From contig URBN01000004.1 in the NCBI GenBank assembly GCA_900546145.1, positions 1 through 64,000 of the forward strand: a DNA stretch of 64,000 bases. The letters are read 5' to 3'. This document shows positions 50,912-60,397 of the stretch, in pieces (positions within the stretch are counted from its first letter, which is position 1; every line of letters begins with the position of its first letter). The stretch comes from an uncultured Desulfovibrio sp. (GTDB taxonomy: Bacteria; Desulfobacterota; Desulfovibrionia; Desulfovibrionales; Desulfovibrionaceae). The translations under genes were made by a program, and so were the position numbers. The notes beneath the pieces were generated by a model that was not told the DNA's origin, did no database searches, and saw only the letters and a list, made by a program, of their open reading frames with translations.

Positions 50912-51619
50912 CTACAGATCCCGCTCCTGCACATGGGCTTTTTCAGCTGAACCGGCAGCCGGAGGCGCTGTGATTGCGGTCTGGCCGGGCCTGTAATCCT
51001 CAACCTTCGTTTCGGGCACCTCCTCTCCCTTTCGTCCGAAGGACGAGGTGTCACGCAGGCGCACAGCGGGTCTGTAGCCGGCTCCATAGGATTCCGCGCT
51101 GGCTGCGATAACGGCGTGCACCATCTCACGCGGTGAACGGGGAACGGGCACCAACAGATAATAGTCGGAAATCAGGCCGCCGATGTAATTCTCAACACGG
51201 CAGCGGGCCAGCCATTCCTCCACACCGTCGCCGTTCCAGTCGACCACGGCCAGCATACGCACGGAAAGCTTCTGGCTGGGATGAACAATACTGAATCCCT
51301 GTCCGTCTTTATCCCTGAAGACATGGCTCTGGGGCGTAAGGGTGCGGTGAAAATTTTCGCCGAGATAGATGTCGTGCCCCGGTTCCTCATTGATGAAATC
51401 GGGAGACAGCTGACGGAAAAGGATATCGCCATACCGCTCACTGTCAAAACCGGTAGTGCTCAGACCGTCGATGCCTCTTTCCTGCGCAGCTTTCGGGAAA
51501 AGGTGGACAAAGCGGTCACACCCTCTTTCATCCACAGCGTGCGGGGAACCCGATACGGCACAGCCGCCAAGAAAAGTGAGCAGAACAAGGGCAAACAGAA
51601 AGGAAAATCTCGAATGCAT
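50912..51619 (-). CDS. putative lipoprotein of unknown function
   Basis: 235 residues. Signal peptide ending LLTFLGGC, a lipobox (Cys20), so outer- or inner-membrane lipid attachment is expected. A central part (RMLAVVDWNGDGVEEWLARCRVE) contains a DxNxDG calcium-loop-like sequence, and the C-terminus is Pro/Ala-rich. I do not recognise a family; it may be a surface or periplasmic anchor. Same strand as the preceding membrane protein; they may form a small operon. Confidence 0.65.
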   Translation of the reverse strand: MHSRFSFLFALVLLTFLGGCAVSGSPHAVDERGCDRFVHLFPKAAQERGIDGLSTTGFDSERYGDILFRQLSPDFINEEPGHDIYLGENFHRTLTPQSHVFRDKDGQGFSIVHPSQKLSVRMLAVVDWNGDGVEEWLARCRVENYIGGLISDYYLLVPVPRSPREMVHAVIAASAESYGAGYRPAVRLRDTSSFGRKGEEVPETKVEDYRPGQTAITAPPAAGSAEKAHVQERDL

Positions 51620-51648
51620 GATGCAGCGGACCTGTGAATAAAAATTTC

Positions 51649-51692
51649 AAAAAAAAGAGGAGCGCGGGCCCTTTTCGGCACCCGCCGCTCCC
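51649..51692 (-). terminator. terminator of the DUF2333 gene
   Basis: GGAGCGCGGG/CCCGC(c)GCTCC stem; on the minus strand it runs into eight T (51649-51656). Confidence 0.8.
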
Positions 51693-51724
51693 TGGAGTTC
51701 ATACACTGAATTGAAAAAATTCCG

Positions 51725-52642
51725 CTACTTTTCCATGGCGTTGCGGATATCGGACAGACGGTTGCCCACAACATCCACGTGGCGGGCGAGAGAGGCAATG
51801 TGATTAGGCCAGAAGCTGTCACCCACGCCGTTGGAACCGGCCACGCAGAGGATAGGATTGAACTGGGAGATCCTCTGGAAACGCTTCTTGCATTCATCGA
51901 CATTCTCGGTTCCGCCGCGCGTACGGATGGACTTGTCGCAGTCGACAAGAGCGTCAAGAACGTTTGAAACAACCCAGCTCACACCCTTGATGTAGTATAT
52001 CACGTCATCGCTCTGGAAATGGCTGATACTCTCATCATTGAGGATGCCGAGGCAGTAATCCATGGTACGGAAGGCCCAGTTGAGAATGGACACAACGTCA
52101 TCCGTGGTCATGTTGCAAATCTGCTTGCTGCCAGGCTTGCTAACGTCGGCAGCCCATTCCCGCCATTCTTCAACGCCGCGCTTGTACTGGGTTTCGGTGC
52201 TGTAGAGGTACCACCAGCCCCACACATTGTCCGCGTAGGCAAAATGCTTCATGGTCGCGTCCACGAGAATAGCCGGCACAGTATCACGTTCACCGTAACG
52301 GGCGATGCGGTGGGATAAAACGTCAGAACCGGAACGCGTGGCGTAGATGATGCCTTTCTGGAAATTCACCTTGTTGTCGATGAGGTAGGGAACGCCGAAA
52401 AGATCATTGGGCAGCCACCCGAAAAAGCCGTTCAGCTGCCTGTCGAGAGGCTGAATGAGCGCTTCAGACATATACGCAGCCTTGCCGGCATCGGTATCCG
52501 GGGAAAGGGCAGGCTTCTTGAAATCGAAGCCGCACACGGGAGAAAAAATGCCTACACAGCATATGTAAAGCACGATAACGCCAACAACGGCGAGCACGGC
52601 GCGCATGACGAGCGCGCGCGGGGTAGTGTAATTAGCAGCCAA
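51725..52642 (-). CDS. DUF2333 family membrane protein
   Basis: 305 residues. One N-terminal membrane helix (ALVMRAVLAVVGVIVLYICCVGIF) and a large helical domain outside, with NGFFGWLPNDLFGVPYLIDNKVNFQKG, WWYLYSTETQYKRGVEEWREW and VIYYIKGVSWVVSNVLDALV, matching DUF2333 as I recall it. The best start is a TTG at 52642, because GGAGGG lies nine bases upstream; the open frame goes further but has no site. Function unknown. Confidence 0.78.
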   Translation of the reverse strand: MAANYTTPRALVMRAVLAVVGVIVLYICCVGIFSPVCGFDFKKPALSPDTDAGKAAYMSEALIQPLDRQLNGFFGWLPNDLFGVPYLIDNKVNFQKGIIYATRSGSDVLSHRIARYGERDTVPAILVDATMKHFAYADNVWGWWYLYSTETQYKRGVEEWREWAADVSKPGSKQICNMTTDDVVSILNWAFRTMDYCLGILNDESISHFQSDDVIYYIKGVSWVVSNVLDALVDCDKSIRTRGGTENVDECKKRFQRISQFNPILCVAGSNGVGDSFWPNHIASLARHVDVVGNRLSDIRNAMEK

Positions 52643-52782
52643 AGTATCTTCCCTCCTGAACGCACGAAACGTTATTCCACTTAATTCATTCAGGCAACGG
52701 GTAACAAAAGTCAAGACAAAAAGAGTCCGGCTCAGGGCTGCCCCCCCGGGCCGGACATCTTTTATCCATTTGTTTTTATTTA

Positions 52783-55083
52783 TTAATTCTGGAACTCATC
52801 GTTCGGACGGAGCGTCCAGACACCGCACGGGCAGACGCCGGCGCAGATGCCGCAGCCAATGCAGCGATCCGGATCGGAAACGTATTCAAAGCTTCCATCC
52901 TTGTGCGCCACGCGGCTGATGGCCTTTTCAGGGCAGGACATCTCGCAGGTCTTGCAGTCACGGCAGGTACCGCAGCTCACACAGCGCGCGAAGTCATCCC
53001 TGGCACAGGGCAGGCTGCCCTTCTCATACTTGGCAAAGTAGGCAGTATGAAGCTTCTTCGCCGGGACTTCTTCCCTGACCGGGGCCGTGTAGGGCTCTCC
53101 CTTAAAGTACGCTTCCACGGCGTCAGCCGCGGAATTGCCCGATGCGATGGCGCTCACGAGGAGGCCGGGTTTGATGGTATCACCAACGGCGAACACACCG
53201 TCCATTATGCTCTGGTCAGCCTTCGGGGCCAGCCAGGCGCGGAACTTTGCCACATCGCTCGGCAGGTAGGACAGATCCGGGCTTTCGCCGATAGTGATGA
53301 TGACCTCGTCGCCCGGAATCAGGCGGCCGTCTTCGGCGATGATGCCCTTCTCGGTGATTTCCTTGGTCATGACAGGCCAGATAATCTCACCGCCGAGCCC
53401 CTTGATGTGATCAATTTCCTCCTGGAAGGCGGCAGGTTTCTGCACGTCGATGCAGATAACCTTCTTGGCGCCCATCTTGTAGGCACCGGCGGCGCAGTCC
53501 ATGCCGGCGTTGCCGCAGCCGATGATGATCACGTTGTCCTTGACCTTGGGTTTGCGCCCGCGGTTGACGTCCTTCATGAAATCGATGCCGGCCACGATGC
53601 GCTCGTGCCCGGGCCAGTTGAAGATACGGGCAATATGACCGCCGGTCGCACAGATCACAGCGTCATTTTCCTTGCGCAGGGCTTCGAACTTTGCGGCGTC
53701 CACACGGCAGCCATTCACGTACTTCACGCCCATGGCAGCGATGCGGTCGATTTCCTTCTTAAGCAGTTTGGGATTCAGGCGCTCTCTGGGGATGACCTGC
53801 TCCATCTTGCCGCCCATGACAGGCTCGGCCTCGTAGACAGTCACGCTGTGGCCTCTGCGGGCGAGGCGCCACGCGGCCGCGAGGCCGCCGGGGCCGCCGC
53901 CGATGACAGCGACTTTCTTTCCTGTCTTCACTGCGGGCTTGGGAAGCGTAATGTCCTGGGATTCAAGCCCAAGAGGACCAATCAGGACAGGGAAATCCAG
54001 TTTACCCCGGGTACAGGCCTGCATGCAGAGGTTGGGGCAGACAGTGCCGCAGACGCAGCCAGGAAACGGCGTGTAGTCGAGAACCTCACGGAACGCCTCC
54101 TCAGCCTTGCCGGAACGCAGCAGGTTGTAGCGGAGCTGGGTCGGAATGCCGGCCGGACAGGCGTGCTCACAGGGTGCCTCGAAGGCGTGATTCTTCCATT
54201 CGGGAACACGCAGGCGGTACTTGCCATGACCCACGAGTCCCATATGCTCTCCGGCGTCCGGAAAAACATCCGAAAAAATACCGCCGGGAACCCATTCGGT
54301 TTCATGGAACTCTTTCATGGAAAGACGGGTGAAACTCGATCTTTCCTGGAACGTAAGAGGCACAATCTTGCGCCACTGCTTCCATACGGAGAGCTCAGGC
54401 CTGCGGCGGGGCTGCCCGATAGCGCTGAGGAATACGTCCAGGCCGCCATCGAGGAAAGCAATGTCATCGCTGTCAAGATCGGCGATATGCACGTCCGGGG
54501 GAAGTTCAGCCACGGGGCCGCGGAAGTAGACGACGCCGCCCACCATGCCGACACACGGACGGTCGCCCATGATCGAAGGCAGGGTCTGGCTGTCGCAGCC
54601 ACAGACAACGGCGCGGCCGCCGCCCATGAATTCAAAGGAAAAGCTGCCCGTGCTCTTGAGAATCCAGAGTTCCGGAGCCTCGTACAGCGGATCCTTCTTC
54701 ATGAGGGAGCCGGAACGGGTGCCGGCGCGGCCGCCGATGTAAATGGAACCGCAGGAGGCGCAGTGTCCGGCCGTGTCGCCGGCGTCACCGGTGACCGTGA
54801 TGCGGCCGCCGGAGTTCAGCCAGCCCACGTCAGCAGGAGCCGAACCCTTAACGATTACCTCGGTATTGGGCAGGGCCATGCAGCCTACCCTCTGTCCAGG
54901 ATTGGTCACGGTAAAGGTCAGCTTCTTGCCCTCTTTGTTCCAGAGGGGACCGCCGATGTCGTGCTGTCCGGACGCGTCAACGTAGAAATCGGTCTCACCC
55001 TTGTTCACCGCTTTCTCAATGGAAAGCAGCAGATCCTGGGTGGACATACGTGTATGATCGTGCAGTGTATGGATGGTCAGCAT
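52783..55083 (-). CDS. GltB C-terminal (GXGXG) domain fused to GltD-like ferredoxin oxidoreductase
   Basis: 766 residues. About 1-245 is the glutamate synthase GXGXG beta-helix (GGRITVTGDAGDTAGHCASCGSIYIGGRAGTRSG). It continues as a GltD-type flavoprotein: CEHACPAGIPTQ, CVCGTVCPNLCMQAC, FAD site VAVIGGGPGGLAAAWRLARRGH, NAD(P) site VIIIGCGNAGMDCAAGA and AVGDTIKPGLLVSAIASGNSAAD. It ends with two ferredoxin clusters (CVSCGTCRDCKTCEMSC, CIGCGICAGVCPCG). Domains that are one or two long proteins in E. coli are here rearranged. Third gene of the glutamate synthase operon. Confidence 0.9.
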   Translation of the reverse strand: MLTIHTLHDHTRMSTQDLLLSIEKAVNKGETDFYVDASGQHDIGGPLWNKEGKKLTFTVTNPGQRVGCMALPNTEVIVKGSAPADVGWLNSGGRITVTGDAGDTAGHCASCGSIYIGGRAGTRSGSLMKKDPLYEAPELWILKSTGSFSFEFMGGGRAVVCGCDSQTLPSIMGDRPCVGMVGGVVYFRGPVAELPPDVHIADLDSDDIAFLDGGLDVFLSAIGQPRRRPELSVWKQWRKIVPLTFQERSSFTRLSMKEFHETEWVPGGIFSDVFPDAGEHMGLVGHGKYRLRVPEWKNHAFEAPCEHACPAGIPTQLRYNLLRSGKAEEAFREVLDYTPFPGCVCGTVCPNLCMQACTRGKLDFPVLIGPLGLESQDITLPKPAVKTGKKVAVIGGGPGGLAAAWRLARRGHSVTVYEAEPVMGGKMEQVIPRERLNPKLLKKEIDRIAAMGVKYVNGCRVDAAKFEALRKENDAVICATGGHIARIFNWPGHERIVAGIDFMKDVNRGRKPKVKDNVIIIGCGNAGMDCAAGAYKMGAKKVICIDVQKPAAFQEEIDHIKGLGGEIIWPVMTKEITEKGIIAEDGRLIPGDEVIITIGESPDLSYLPSDVAKFRAWLAPKADQSIMDGVFAVGDTIKPGLLVSAIASGNSAADAVEAYFKGEPYTAPVREEVPAKKLHTAYFAKYEKGSLPCARDDFARCVSCGTCRDCKTCEMSCPEKAISRVAHKDGSFEYVSDPDRCIGCGICAGVCPCGVWTLRPNDEFQN

Positions 55084-55108
55084 AAAGAATCTCCTTGCAG
55101 CTCAGACA

Positions 55109-56740
55109 TCAGCACGCATACTGGATGCCGAGCTTGTCAGCCACAGCCCGATCAGTCGTGACGAGAGCATCAGAACGGCCCACAGGCAGAGAGCTGTTGC
55201 CGATGGGGGCCAGAAGCTTGCGGATTTCGCTGTCGAAGGCCAGAACGTAATCAACAACGCTCTGTGCGCCCTTGTCGACGTCCAGGCGCTTCATCAGTCT
55301 GGCGTCCTGCGTGCAGATGCCCGTGGGGCATTTGCCCGTATTGCATCTGTTGCAGCGGCCGTTTTCATTGCCGATGCAGCCGAGCAGCTGAATGAGAATC
55401 TTGCCGACAAAAACACCGTTGGCGCCAAGACAGATCATCTTGAAAGCATCAGCCGCGGCGTTACCGGTCATGCCGATGCCGCCGCCGCACCACAGGGGAA
55501 TCTGTCCCTGACGGCCCTGGGCCACTGCAGAAAGATAGCAGTCACGGAGCTTGGAAACGATGGGGTGGCCGGTGTGGTCAAGGGAGACCTCGTTGGCCGC
55601 GCCTGTGCCGCCCTGCACGCCGTCGATGAAGAAGCCGCCGCAGATGTTGTAGGGATCGCGGAGGAGGTTGTTGTACACCGGAACGGATGTCGAGGAGGCC
55701 GCGCACTTGATGGCCACGGGCACACGGAAACCGAAGGCCGCATTGAGGGAGAGGTGCATTTTCTGCACGGACTCCTCAATGGAGTACAGGCCCTGATGGT
55801 TGGCCGGGGAATGCAGCGTTGCCTTGGGCACGCCGCGGATGGCCGAAATATGCGGACCAACCTTGGCTGCGGGCAGAAGTCCGCCATCACCGGGCTTGGC
55901 GCCCTGACCTATCTTGATGAGCACGGCGCAGGGGTCTTCCTTCATGCGGGGCATGGCACGGATGATGCGGTCCCAGCCGAAGTGACCGGAGGCGATCTGA
56001 ATGATCATGTACTTGAGCTGTTCACTTTCAAGCAGGCGGATGGGCATGCCGCCCTCGCCAGAGCTCATACGGATCGGAATGTTGCACTTCTCGTTAAGGT
56101 AGGCCACGGCCAGAGTCAGCGCTTCCCACGCTCTGGTGGAAAGGGCGCCAATGGACATATCGGAGAAAATCAGAGGATAAATCCAGCGCACCGGCGGAGT
56201 GTGCCCGCGCAGGACCAGGCTGTCTCCATCGACACCGAGAGGCAGGGAATCGACAGGCAGAACGCGTCCGAGAGGAGCGCGCACGTCGAAGGTATGACGC
56301 TCACTGTCCAGTGCGGGGTCGGTCATCTGGGAGATGCGGCCCACAATGATGGAGTCCAGGGTGCGGACAGCATGCACGTTCTTGCGGCCGCCGCGCTTGA
56401 CGGGGCCCTTGCCGCGGGTAAGGAGCGGAGTGCGGGCATCGGGGTTGCGGACGGGATGGATGGCCTTATTGGGGCAGATCTTTTCGCACATGCCGCAGCC
56501 GGAGCAGGAACTGGCGGTGCCGTTCTTCTGGCGGATGACGGCTCTGGCCACGTGCTCCTGTACAGGAGTGGGGCATCCCTCGCGGGATACGGTGCGATCC
56601 CGGCGCTCGACAGTCACTTCAATAGCGTCAAAGGTGCAGGCCGCCACGCAGGAGCCGCACATCGTGCATTTTTCAGGATCGTATTCAATTTTCCAGTTAA
56701 GGTCATTGAACGTAACGTCCTGCGTGCTCATTGTTTCCAT
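55109..56740 (-). CDS. glutamate synthase central domain with N-terminal ferredoxin
   Basis: 543 residues. The first about 100 residues hold two [4Fe-4S] motifs (CTMCGSCVAAC, CSGCGMCEKIC). The rest is the FMN synthase barrel: SDMSIGALSTRAWEAL, RMSSGEGGMPIRL, KIGQGAKPGDGGLLPAAKV, PVAIKCAASS, FIDGVQGGTGAA, GGIGMTGNAAADAFKM and CNRCNTGKCPTGICTQD, the 3Fe-4S ligands. It makes two glutamates from 2-oxoglutarate and glutamine-derived ammonia. This is the archaeal-type split GltB layout. It overlaps the glutaminase gene by 13 bases and is 25 bases from the next gene. Confidence 0.93.
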   Translation of the reverse strand: METMSTQDVTFNDLNWKIEYDPEKCTMCGSCVAACTFDAIEVTVERRDRTVSREGCPTPVQEHVARAVIRQKNGTASSCSGCGMCEKICPNKAIHPVRNPDARTPLLTRGKGPVKRGGRKNVHAVRTLDSIIVGRISQMTDPALDSERHTFDVRAPLGRVLPVDSLPLGVDGDSLVLRGHTPPVRWIYPLIFSDMSIGALSTRAWEALTLAVAYLNEKCNIPIRMSSGEGGMPIRLLESEQLKYMIIQIASGHFGWDRIIRAMPRMKEDPCAVLIKIGQGAKPGDGGLLPAAKVGPHISAIRGVPKATLHSPANHQGLYSIEESVQKMHLSLNAAFGFRVPVAIKCAASSTSVPVYNNLLRDPYNICGGFFIDGVQGGTGAANEVSLDHTGHPIVSKLRDCYLSAVAQGRQGQIPLWCGGGIGMTGNAAADAFKMICLGANGVFVGKILIQLLGCIGNENGRCNRCNTGKCPTGICTQDARLMKRLDVDKGAQSVVDYVLAFDSEIRKLLAPIGNSSLPVGRSDALVTTDRAVADKLGIQYAC

Positions 56741-57834
56741 CTGCGCACCTCCAGGTCATTGTCTATCTCGATAAGCTCGCGCTCGTTCGGATAGATATCA
56801 TTCGTGATGTCACGGTCGGGCATCACTTCATTGAGGCCGCAAACCTCGGAGGAGATAACGACCATATTCTCATCCCTGCCGATCACCACAGGACGAAGTT
56901 TCTTGGAATCGCAGCAGGTAATCATCTTGCCGTCAGGCAGCATACCGATGATGACGTTGGGGCCGTTGATCTCGAGATGGGCCAGAGACTGGCGGATAAG
57001 CCTGAGGACGTCGCGGTCCGGGCGCTTTTCGATTTCTTCGAAAGGCAGCGGGGTGATAACGTGCTTGTAGTAACGGATGGGCCAGTGCAGCTCATGAAGC
57101 ACGTAATGAAGAGTGTAGAGAAAGTTCTGGGAGTCCGACTCAAAGCCGATGTAGCCGCGATGAAGGGACTTCTGGAATTCCTTGTTCTTGGTGAAAAACG
57201 TGTTCTCGCCGTTGGCACAGAGCGTGTAGCCCTGCAGGAAGAAAGGATGGGCGGCGTAACGCACGATGGCGTAGTTGGTGTTCTGGCGGCACTGGGCAAC
57301 AATATTGCGGGCCAGAAGACGGCCGTCTTCTTTCCACAGCCTGAAGTACGTGGCGATATCGGCGGGATCGCCGATTTCCTTGAGGGTCAGGACATCCGGC
57401 CAAAAGGAATAGACATAGCCGTTATTCTCTTTGGCAAGCAGTTCGCGCAGGGCGAGACGGGTATCGAGAAGAAGATCTTCCCTCTCTGCCTGGCTCCTGT
57501 ACTGATAAACCTCTGGGTAATCGTAATTGCGGAAGACGTAACGGGGCATGGCCGCGATACGCAGGCCGGGCTTCTTGTCGACGTCCGGAACCCATTGGGC
57601 CATCTGAACGAACCCGTGCTGTTCCATGTATTCGTTGACGAGCTGCACGCCGCGGGCGGTGCAGGCCATGGAAAGCAGGGGCTGTTTCTTATAATGCCTG
57701 AAGGCGCCGTCGAGATCCTGCATCACCATGGCAAAACCCGAGTTGTCATGCCCCTCCTGCTGGGGGATCATGAGCTTCAGGGCGAGCGACGGAGGCACCG
57801 GCTCCCGACTCTTGATGGAACCGATTCTGCACAT
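56728..57834 (-). CDS. class II glutamine amidotransferase domain of glutamate synthase
   Basis: 368 residues. ATG 57834 puts the nucleophile at Cys2 (MCRIGSI), as required for Ntn hydrolases; a TTG two codons upstream is excluded on that ground. Domain outline: QQEGHDNSGFAMVMQ and NNGYVYSF near the middle, and HPFFLQGYTLCANGENTFFTKN. It hydrolyses glutamine and passes ammonia to the synthase protein encoded next. AAGGTGG precedes the start. First gene of the split glutamate synthase operon. Confidence 0.88.
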   Translation of the reverse strand: MCRIGSIKSREPVPPSLALKLMIPQQEGHDNSGFAMVMQDLDGAFRHYKKQPLLSMACTARGVQLVNEYMEQHGFVQMAQWVPDVDKKPGLRIAAMPRYVFRNYDYPEVYQYRSQAEREDLLLDTRLALRELLAKENNGYVYSFWPDVLTLKEIGDPADIATYFRLWKEDGRLLARNIVAQCRQNTNYAIVRYAAHPFFLQGYTLCANGENTFFTKNKEFQKSLHRGYIGFESDSQNFLYTLHYVLHELHWPIRYYKHVITPLPFEEIEKRPDRDVLRLIRQSLAHLEINGPNVIIGMLPDGKMITCCDSKKLRPVVIGRDENMVVISSEVCGLNEVMPDRDITNDIYPNERELIEIDNDLEVRRWKQ

Positions 57835-57946
57835 AAGCAAAAACCACCTTGAGTGTGTAATTTCTCTATTTGCGTAAGCGGGAAAAGATGCGACTCCATC
57901 TCTCCGGGGGGAATCCGCCTGCGGGGGTAACCAAACTACTTGCTAT

Positions 57947-59170
57947 TTAAAGGGACTGCAACCTACGAATGGCCTCTGCCGTGTCTTCGGGAGTTCCAAA
58001 GGCGGTCAGACGCACGTAACCTTCGCCACTCAGGCCGAAGCCGGCGCCGGGCGTGCACACAAGGGAAGCCTTATGCAGAAGATGATCAAAGAATGACCAT
58101 GAATCCATGCCATCCGGCGTGGAAACCCAGATATAGGGAGCGTTCACGCCGCCGTAGACTGAGAGCCCGAGTCCCTTCATGGCGGAAACGAGCACCCTTG
58201 CGTTCTCAAGATAACCGTGCACCGTTTCCATGACCTGCTTTTTGCCCTCGGGAGTGTGCACGGCCTCGGCGGCACGCTGCACGATGTAGGGACAGCCGTT
58301 GTACTTCGTGCACTGACGCCTGTTCCACAGACCGTTGAGCTGCACTGTTCCGCCCCTGCCATCCGAAATCTTCAAATCGAGCGGCACGACAACGCTGGAG
58401 CAGCGCAGGCCTGTGAAGCCGGCAATTTTGGAATAGCTTCTGAACTCCACGGCCACTTCGCTGGCGCCTTCAATCTCATAAATGGAATGCTGAACGCCGG
58501 GCTCTGTGATGTAGGACTCATAGGCTGCATCGTAGAGGATGAGCACGCCGTTTTTACGGGCATATTCCACCCAGGCCCTGAGTTCATCAGCTTTCAGAAC
58601 CGTACCCGTGGGGTTGTTGGGGTAGCAGAGGTAGACGATATCCGGAGCCTTGTCGGGGAAGGCCGGAACAAAATTATTCGAGGCGGTACAGGGCAGATAG
58701 ACGAGCCTGTCGAAACGTCCGCCGGCCACGGGATTACCTGCCCTTCCCGCCATGGCATTGGAGTCAACGTAGACGGGATAGACAGGGTCGGTCACGGCCA
58801 CAACGGCATCATTGGAAAGGAGCTCCTGGAAATTGCCCACATCGCTTTTGGCGCCGTCGCCTATGAAAATTTCTTCAGTATCAAGTTTCACGCCGAGGGC
58901 CGCGTACTCTCTGGCCACAGCCTCTCTAAGAAACAGGTAGCCGTGCTCGGGACCATAGCCATGGAAGCCTTCCTTCGTGCCCATCTCGGCAACGGCTTTC
59001 TGCAGGGCGCTGATCACAGCGGGGGCAAGAGGACGGGTGACATCGCCGATGCCGAGGCTGATGACCCTGGCCTCTGGATGTTCATTTTTATAAGCAGCGA
59101 CTTTGTGGGCGATGTCTGTGAAAAGGTAACTCTTCTGCAGTTTGAGATAGTTCTGATTGACAGAAATCAT
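57947..59170 (-). CDS. dapL: LL-diaminopimelate aminotransferase DapL
   Basis: 407 residues, PLP fold type I. SYSKIAGFTGLRCS carries the PLP-binding Lys, with CYPNNPTGTVL and GHGYGPEHGYLFLREAVA-type motifs (FHGYGPEHGYLFLREAVA). It converts tetrahydrodipicolinate directly to LL-diaminopimelate, bypassing succinyl intermediates; this pathway is usual in sulfate reducers. Encoded 60 bases after dapF in the same direction, so the next pathway step is co-expressed. Confidence 0.93.
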   Translation of the reverse strand: MISVNQNYLKLQKSYLFTDIAHKVAAYKNEHPEARVISLGIGDVTRPLAPAVISALQKAVAEMGTKEGFHGYGPEHGYLFLREAVAREYAALGVKLDTEEIFIGDGAKSDVGNFQELLSNDAVVAVTDPVYPVYVDSNAMAGRAGNPVAGGRFDRLVYLPCTASNNFVPAFPDKAPDIVYLCYPNNPTGTVLKADELRAWVEYARKNGVLILYDAAYESYITEPGVQHSIYEIEGASEVAVEFRSYSKIAGFTGLRCSSVVVPLDLKISDGRGGTVQLNGLWNRRQCTKYNGCPYIVQRAAEAVHTPEGKKQVMETVHGYLENARVLVSAMKGLGLSVYGGVNAPYIWVSTPDGMDSWSFFDHLLHKASLVCTPGAGFGLSGEGYVRLTAFGTPEDTAEAIRRLQSL

Positions 59171-59230
59171 GAAGATATCCTCATGTTAGAGGGGGGGATC
59201 GCCGCCGGGAGAAGACCGGCGGCAAAGGGA

Positions 59231-60103
59231 CTAGAGATACAGTTTTCCTTCGAAAACAGGTTCAGCGGGGCCGGTCATATACACATGCCCGTCCTGTTCG
59301 TTGAAATTAATCTGGAGCGTTCCGCCCCTGAGCTTCACCTGCACGGTACGGTCTGTGAGCTTGTTCAGGAAACAGGCTACTGCCGTTGCGCAGGCTCCGG
59401 TGCCACAGGCAAGGGTTTCGCCTGTTCCGCGCTCCCAGACCCGCATGGACACGGCCGTGGGGGATTCAACGCGAACGAATTCGGTATTCACGCGCTCGGG
59501 GAAAAGAGGAAGATGCTCGAAAACGGGTCCTATGCGGGGAAGATCCAGGCTTTCAAGGCTGGGATCGTCATCTCCGAGGAAAATAACGGCATGAGGGTTA
59601 CCCATGGACACGGCGGTGATGCTGACTTCCCTGTCAAGAACGGTGACCGGTCTCGCGATGAAGGGAGCTTTGGGATCTTCTCCTTCGCGCACGGCGACAG
59701 GGATCCTCTCTGCTTCCAGGATGGGAGCGCCCATATCGACAGTCGCTCCGGTGACGCGCCCTCCGTCGAGGAGCAGTCTGGCCACGCGGACACCGGCTCC
59801 GGTTTCCACCTTGACGACACGATCGGCAACGAGGCCGTGCTCGAAGGCGTACCGGGCCACGCAGCGGGTGGCGTTGCCGCACATCTGGGCCTCGGAGCCG
59901 TCAGGATTAAACATGCGCATGCGCACGTCGGCCTTATTCGAGGGAAGAATCAGGACGAGGCCGTCGGAACCGATGCCGAAATGCCGGTCCGACACTCTTT
60001 TCGCCAAGCTTTCAGGGTCCGTGATATGCTCCTCAAAACCATTGACGTAAACGTAATCATTGCCGCAGCCCTGCATCTTGGTGAAAGAGAGCGTCTGTGC
60101 CAT
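59231..60103 (-). CDS. dapF: diaminopimelate epimerase DapF
   Basis: 290 residues. The two catalytic cysteines lie in QMCGNATRC and in TLACGTGACATAV; GCGNDYVYV is the N-terminal motif. It turns LL- into meso-diaminopimelate for lysine and peptidoglycan. I start at ATG 60103, directly behind GGAGGTCAC; the frame is open to 60193 but that part has no site. Forms a pair with dapL. Confidence 0.95.
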   Translation of the reverse strand: MAQTLSFTKMQGCGNDYVYVNGFEEHITDPESLAKRVSDRHFGIGSDGLVLILPSNKADVRMRMFNPDGSEAQMCGNATRCVARYAFEHGLVADRVVKVETGAGVRVARLLLDGGRVTGATVDMGAPILEAERIPVAVREGEDPKAPFIARPVTVLDREVSITAVSMGNPHAVIFLGDDDPSLESLDLPRIGPVFEHLPLFPERVNTEFVRVESPTAVSMRVWERGTGETLACGTGACATAVACFLNKLTDRTVQVKLRGGTLQINFNEQDGHVYMTGPAEPVFEGKLYL

Positions 60104-60397
60104 GTGACCTCCGTAAAAAGAAGGCCGCCTGCAGTGAAACCAGGCAAGCGGCCTGAAATAAGGAAATTTTTGTAGGTGCGCGAAAGATACCACAGTATCT
60201 AAAAACTGAAAGTCCTCCCAAAGGCGCCGAAGGCGGGCAGGGAATCGCTACCGTTCCCTGCCCGCTTTCTTGCCCAGCTCCGCCCAGAAGCGGAGCAACA
60301 CCTTTCAGGCAGACAGCCTGAAAAGGTTGGGGATCCCGTGAGAATCACCTTCCCCCCCGGGATGTACTCTCCGGGCCCCCAACTTTGTGAGAAAGTA
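60104..60397 (-). other. spacer between glnN and dapF, hairpin-rich
   Basis: Several hairpins lie here: GCGGGCAGGGAA/TTCCCTGCCCGC (about 60233-60268), GCTCCGC/GCGGAGC (60278-60296) and a CTTTTCAGGC/GCCTGAAA pair. None has a strong T-run on the minus strand, so termination after glnN is probable but not certain. No gene seen. Confidence 0.45.
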
